DNA of 51,524 bases from Euzebya sp. Its GTDB lineage: Bacteria > Actinomycetota > Nitriliruptoria > Euzebyales > Euzebyaceae. Each line of letters starts with the position of its first letter. Positions within the stretch are counted from its first letter, which is position 1. Made by a program: the position numbers and the translations under genes. Under the pieces are notes generated by a model. The model had not been told where the DNA came from, ran no database searches, and was given only the letters and a program-made list of their open reading frames with translations. The DNA is taken from positions 1-51,524 of the forward strand of contig NZ_CAXQBR010000083.1 of NCBI RefSeq assembly GCF_964222135.1. The letters run 5' to 3'. Of the stretch, positions 48,701 to 51,524 are shown in pieces.

Positions 48701-49709
48701 CCGAGCCCGCCACCCCGGCCCCGCCCTCCGCGAGCACGTGGGACACCGCGGCGACCAGCGCCTCGTTGAACGGCCCGGCCGATGCCGCCGGCGCGTCGTG
48801 GTCCGCGGCGACGTCGCACACCAGGGCGTGGGGGATCAGCCCGGCGAGCTCGAGCTGCGCGCGCGGCGGCACCAGCCGATCCCGCGTCGTCACGATGACC
48901 GCCGCCGGTCGGTCCAGCCCGCCGATCCAGCCCCGCGAGTCGAAGCGGCTGAGCTCCCGTCCGGCCTCGCCGATGTCCTCGGCCTCGCCACGCTCGATCT
49001 CCCCGACGATCCACGGCAGCAGCGGGGCGAGGTGGGCCGCCTCCGGCCCGATGGACTGCACCAGCCGCACCGGCGAGCCGTGCATCTGGGCCAGCAGCAC
49101 CCGCTCGAGCCAGGTGCGCGGCAGCAACCGCGTGATGGTCTGGTACACCGTCATCAGGCGCCACTGCGCGCCGCCCAGCGGGCCGAAGCCGAAGTGCGTC
49201 GAGGTGGCGCACTCCACCAGGCCCGCGACCAGGTCGGGGTGGCGCTGCCACACGAGCTGGCTGATCGGGCCGCCCATCGAGTAGCCGACCAGGACCACCG
49301 GTCCCGTGCCGAGCTCGTGGATGAGCGCGGCCACGTCGTCGGCCACGTCGACCAGGCGGTAGGGGACGCTCGGGCGGGAGCCGCGCCCGTGCCCCCGGTG
49401 GTCCGGGGCGATGACCCGCGCGACCGACGACAGCGGGGCGAACGACGTGAACCAGTTGAGGTCGCCCGACACGACCCAGCCGTGCAGCAGCACCACGGTC
49501 GGGGCGTCGGGGGAGGGACCGGGCTGGTCGCGGACGAAGACCTCGCCGCGGTCGGGCAGGCGGACGACCCGCGCCTCGGGCAGCTCCGGCGGGTTCAGCG
49601 CCACCAGACCCGGCAGCGACGGGCGGGAGCGGCCCGCGATGGCCGTCACCAGCCCCGCGCCGGCGACGAGGCCGGCGGCGCCGGCGGCGATCGTGTGTCG
49701 TCCACCCAT
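48693..49709 (-). CDS. Alpha/beta hydrolase
   Basis: A 338-residue hydrolase with a hydrophobic N-terminal helix (IAAGAAGLVAGAGLVTAIAG) that may anchor or export it. The fold is visible as VVLLHGWVVSGDLNWFTSF (oxyanion HGW), VIAPDHRGHGRGSRP, and the nucleophile elbow VVLVGYSMGGPISQLVWQRH (Ser in GYSMGG). The catalytic aspartate is in VIVTTRDRLVPP and the histidine near CDVAADHDAP. It is probably a lipid or small-ester hydrolase. ATG 49709 has GAGAGG about 8 nt upstream. It is divergent from the coiled-coil gene. Confidence 0.87.
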   Translation of the reverse strand: MGGRHTIAAGAAGLVAGAGLVTAIAGRSRPSLPGLVALNPPELPEARVVRLPDRGEVFVRDQPGPSPDAPTVVLLHGWVVSGDLNWFTSFAPLSSVARVIAPDHRGHGRGSRPSVPYRLVDVADDVAALIHELGTGPVVLVGYSMGGPISQLVWQRHPDLVAGLVECATSTHFGFGPLGGAQWRLMTVYQTITRLLPRTWLERVLLAQMHGSPVRLVQSIGPEAAHLAPLLPWIVGEIERGEAEDIGEAGRELSRFDSRGWIGGLDRPAAVIVTTRDRLVPPRAQLELAGLIPHALVCDVAADHDAPAASAGPFNEALVAAVSHVLAEGGAGVAGSGG

Positions 49710-49741
49710 GTCGGAGACCTCTCCAGGTGCCCTATCGGACC

Positions 49742-49771
49742 TTGTTCCGAGCCTGTCCGGAGGCGTATCAT
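49742..49771 (+). promoter_or_regulatory. Sigma-70-type promoter of the coiled-coil gene
   Basis: TTGTTC (49742-49747), an 18-bp spacer and TATCAT (49766-49771) form the best two-box promoter in the window. The predicted start near 49778 gives a leader of about 177 nt before ATG 49955, unusually long here. Confidence 0.6.
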
Positions 49772-49954
49772 CCGCGTGTGACGTGGTGGCCGTGCGCGAC
49801 GCCGTCCCCGGCTGCCGGTCACGGGCGACCGGACGTGTGCGGTGGAGCTGGCCTCGGTCAGCGCCCCCGCCCACCTTGCCAGCGCCCCGCGCCTCTCTCA
49901 CCCTCGCCACGCGAGATCGACCTCACCGCATCGCACCGACCACAGGAGACCCAC

Positions 49955-50140
49955 ATGAAGGCACTCGTCGGTTCCTGGGACACCGTCCCCCACAAGCTGC
50001 TCGCCGAGATCACCGCCCTGCGGAGCAAGGTCGCGCAGCTGACCGCCGAGAACGCCGACCTGCGGGCCGAGAACGCGATGCTGCGCGAGCTGCGCGACGC
50101 GACCGCGGACGTCGACGAGCTCGCCTCCACCTCGGCGTAG
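49955..50140 (+). CDS. 61-residue coiled-coil protein
   Basis: A small protein with a short head (MKALVGSWDTVPHKLLAE) and a leucine-zipper-like coiled coil of repeating heptads (ALRSKVAQLTAENADLRAEN), then an acidic tail (DATADVDELASTSA). Similar short coiled-coil proteins are common in actinobacteria and unassigned. AGGAGA lies about 7 nt before the ATG. It forms its own unit, with a strong promoter 180 nt upstream and a near-perfect terminator downstream. The frame is open upstream, including a GTG at 49778 placed 6 nt after the -10 box, but codon use there is not gene-like. Confidence 0.72.
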   Translation: MKALVGSWDTVPHKLLAEITALRSKVAQLTAENADLRAENAMLRELRDATADVDELASTSA

Positions 50141-50166
50141 CCGGCACAGGTCACACGACCCGCACC

Positions 50167-50196
50167 GAGCCCCCGGCAGCGACTGCCCGGGGGCTC
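50167..50196 (+). terminator. Strong hairpin terminator
   Basis: GAGCCCCCGG-CAG pairs with CTG-C-CCGGGGGCTC: 13 bp with one bulge and a CGA loop, 26 nt after the coiled-coil gene. It is the longest stem in the window. Confidence 0.75.
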
Positions 50197-50273
50197 GTCG
50201 TCGTCCACGCCCGCACCCGGGGAGGGTGACCGGCGGGCCGTCGACCCTCCACGGCCAGGCCGGGGAGCGCGGG

Positions 50274-50279
50274 TAGGCT
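50274..50279 (+). promoter_or_regulatory. -10 box of the smc leaderless promoter
   Basis: TAGGCT ends 9 nt before the smc GTG at 50289, with no ribosome site between. Confidence 0.55.
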
Positions 50280-50288
50280 CCACGCGTC

Positions 50289-51524
50289 GTGTACCTGAAG
50301 TCGCTCCACCTCAGAGGGTTCAAGTCCTTCGCCGACGCGACCCGACTGGACTTCGAGCCGGGGATCACCGTCATCGTCGGACCCAACGGGTCGGGGAAGT
50401 CGAACATCGTCGACGCCCTGACCTGGTCGATGGGCACCCGCAGCGCGAAGGACCTCCGCGGCGGCCAGATGGCCGACGTGATCTTCGCCGGCGCCCGAGC
50501 ACGCAAGGCCATGGGCCGCGCGTCGGTGCAGATCACGATCGACAACGCCGACGAGTCCCTCCCCATCGAGTTCAGCGAGGTGACGGTCGGCCGGTCGATG
50601 TACGCGAGCGGCGAGAACGCCTACTCGATCAACGACGTCGAGTGCCGCCAGCTCGACGTCGCCGAGCTGCTGAGCGACACCGGCCTCGGCCGTGAGACCC
50701 ACACGATCGTCGGCCAGGGGCGGATCGACGCGGTCCTGAACGCCCGCCCGGAGGAGCGCCGCGCCTTCATCGAGGAGGCCGCCGGCATCCTCAAGCACCG
50801 CCGCCGCAAGGAGCGGGCGCTGCGGAAGCTCAAGCAGATGGAGGGCCACCTCGAGCGCCTCGTCGACGTGCTCGCCGAGATGCGCCGCCAGCTCCGCCCC
50901 CTCGAGCGCCAGGCCGAGGCGGCCCAGAAGCACGCTCAGCTGACCGCCGAGCTCCGCAGCGTCCGCACCGACCGCGCGCTCCGGGACCTCGCCCGGCTGC
51001 TCGACCGCTGGAACGCCGAGGAGGCGGGCCGGGCGGACTCCGACCGCCGACTCGCCGAGCTCTCCGAGGCCGAGGCCGGCCAGCGCCGCGCCGAGCGGGA
51101 GATCGCCGAGGGGCTGGGCGAGCTGACCCCGGCGGTCCGAGCCGCGACCGAGACCCAGTTCGCCCTGGCCAACCTGGTCGAGCGCGCCTCCGGCGTGGTC
51201 GAGCGGATCGTCGAGCGCCGCAACGGGCTGGTCGACGCCGCGGAGGAGCCGATCGCCGGCCGCCCGCCCGCGGAGCTGCGCGCCGAGGCCGACCGGGATG
51301 CCGAGGCGCTCGAGGCCGTCCTCGAGCGGGTGCGGGACACCGCGGCCGCGCTCGAGGCGGCCCGCACGGTCACCCGCACCGCCGAGCAGGCCCGCCGCGC
51401 ACACGAGCAGGCTGCCGCCGCCGACGCCCGCCGCCGCGCCGAGGCCCGCGCGCGGCGGAGCCGCGGGGAGGGCGAGCTGCCCGCCCTGCGCCGCGCCCTC
51501 GCCCAGGCGCGCTCGGAGGAGGGC
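50289..51524 (+). CDS. smc: Chromosome segregation protein SMC, 5' part
   Basis: The first 412 codons of a protein usually about 1,200 residues long; the gene runs off the right edge. The head domain shows YLKSLHLRGFKSFADATRLD, Walker A GPNGSGKSNIVDALTWSMG (about residues 33-51), the Q-loop region VGQGRIDAVLNARPEERRAFIEEAAGI and KHRRRKERALRKL. From about residue 170 onward it is long coiled coil rich in Glu, Arg and Ala. SMC condenses and segregates chromosomes with ScpAB. In Mycobacterium smc also follows the rnc-fpg block; here about 4 kb of repeats and unrelated genes are inserted between. Confidence 0.96.
   Translation, partial: MYLKSLHLRGFKSFADATRLDFEPGITVIVGPNGSGKSNIVDALTWSMGTRSAKDLRGGQMADVIFAGARARKAMGRASVQITIDNADESLPIEFSEVTVGRSMYASGENAYSINDVECRQLDVAELLSDTGLGRETHTIVGQGRIDAVLNARPEERRAFIEEAAGILKHRRRKERALRKLKQMEGHLERLVDVLAEMRRQLRPLERQAEAAQKHAQLTAELRSVRTDRALRDLARLLDRWNAEEAGRADSDRRLAELSEAEAGQRRAEREIAEGLGELTPAVRAATETQFALANLVERASGVVERIVERRNGLVDAAEEPIAGRPPAELRAEADRDAEALEAVLERVRDTAAALEAARTVTRTAEQARRAHEQAAAADARRRAEARARRSRGEGELPALRRALAQARSEEG

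Overview
The window is one stretch of very GC-rich chromosome, about 70% or more by eye, with almost every third codon position G or C. Gene content and order point to a deep-branching actinobacterium. The succession leuB, FAH-family gene, gltX, tRNA-Gln/tRNA-Glu, cofC, gpsA, ddl, thiL, recG, rsmD, coaD, sepIVA-like, DUF177, rnc, fpg-like, smc follows the order I recall for the leuB-to-smc block of Mycobacterium tuberculosis. The rest (citramalate synthase, a GlnRS, many private small proteins, rpmF-plsX-acpP placed before rnc) is unlike Mycobacterium. I infer a Nitriliruptoria/Euzebya-like lineage, but the sequence alone does not prove it.

Layout. 1-7.3 kb: a ydbS/ydbT-type PH-domain pair, an ECF sigma factor coupled to a membrane-anchored partner, a Gfo/Idh oxidoreductase, and an iron-siderophore binding lipoprotein behind a DtxR/IdeR-type box. 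7.3-9.6 kb: a Nudix hydrolase, a degraded membrane-protein gene (one frameshift and one in-frame amber) and a GNAT. 9.6-16.2 kb: branched-chain amino-acid genes leuB, ilvE and cimA, interrupted by an NDH-2-like dehydrogenase and an EamA transporter. 16.2-23.3 kb: a small membrane protein, a repeat array, a CrtI-like oxidoreductase coupled to an unknown protein, an FAH-family enzyme, a pilin-signal alpha/beta hydrolase and two lipoproteins. 23.3-32.7 kb: glnS, gltX, an AlkB-like dioxygenase behind an SOS-type box, a diguanylate cyclase, a wrecked ABC transporter abutting an HNH gene that touches tRNA-Glu, tRNA-Gln, a PrsW protease and small genes. 32.7-46.1 kb: housekeeping genes for F420 (cofC), glycerophosphate (gpsA), peptidoglycan (ddl), thiamine (thiL, thiD), recombination (recG), rRNA methylation (rsmD), CoA (coaD), cell division (sepIVA-like), ribosome (rpmF), lipids (plsX, acpP), RNase III and a catalytically stripped Fpg-fold protein. 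46.1-48.3 kb: two repeat arrays flanking an AbiEi/DUF559-like gene. 48.3-51.5 kb: an alpha/beta hydrolase, a small coiled-coil protein with its own promoter and terminator, and the 5' part of smc.

Two signals are not explained by genes. First, three loci (about 16.6-16.86, 46.1-46.5 and 47.9-48.14 kb) carry the same compound repeat. Its units are about 25 bp, spaced almost exactly 32 bp (about three helical turns), and arranged head-to-head around a conserved 39-bp centre. Two copies bracket the nuclease-like gene at 46.6 kb. Second, two hairpins (8931-8969 and 42283-42321) share a nearly identical 19-nt loop, while half of each 10-bp stem differs but stays perfectly paired.

A further window-wide pattern is that about sixteen genes have a TANNNT-like -10 box 6-10 nt before the start codon and no Shine-Dalgarno sequence. 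This is the signature of leaderless mRNAs, and I used it to choose several start codons.
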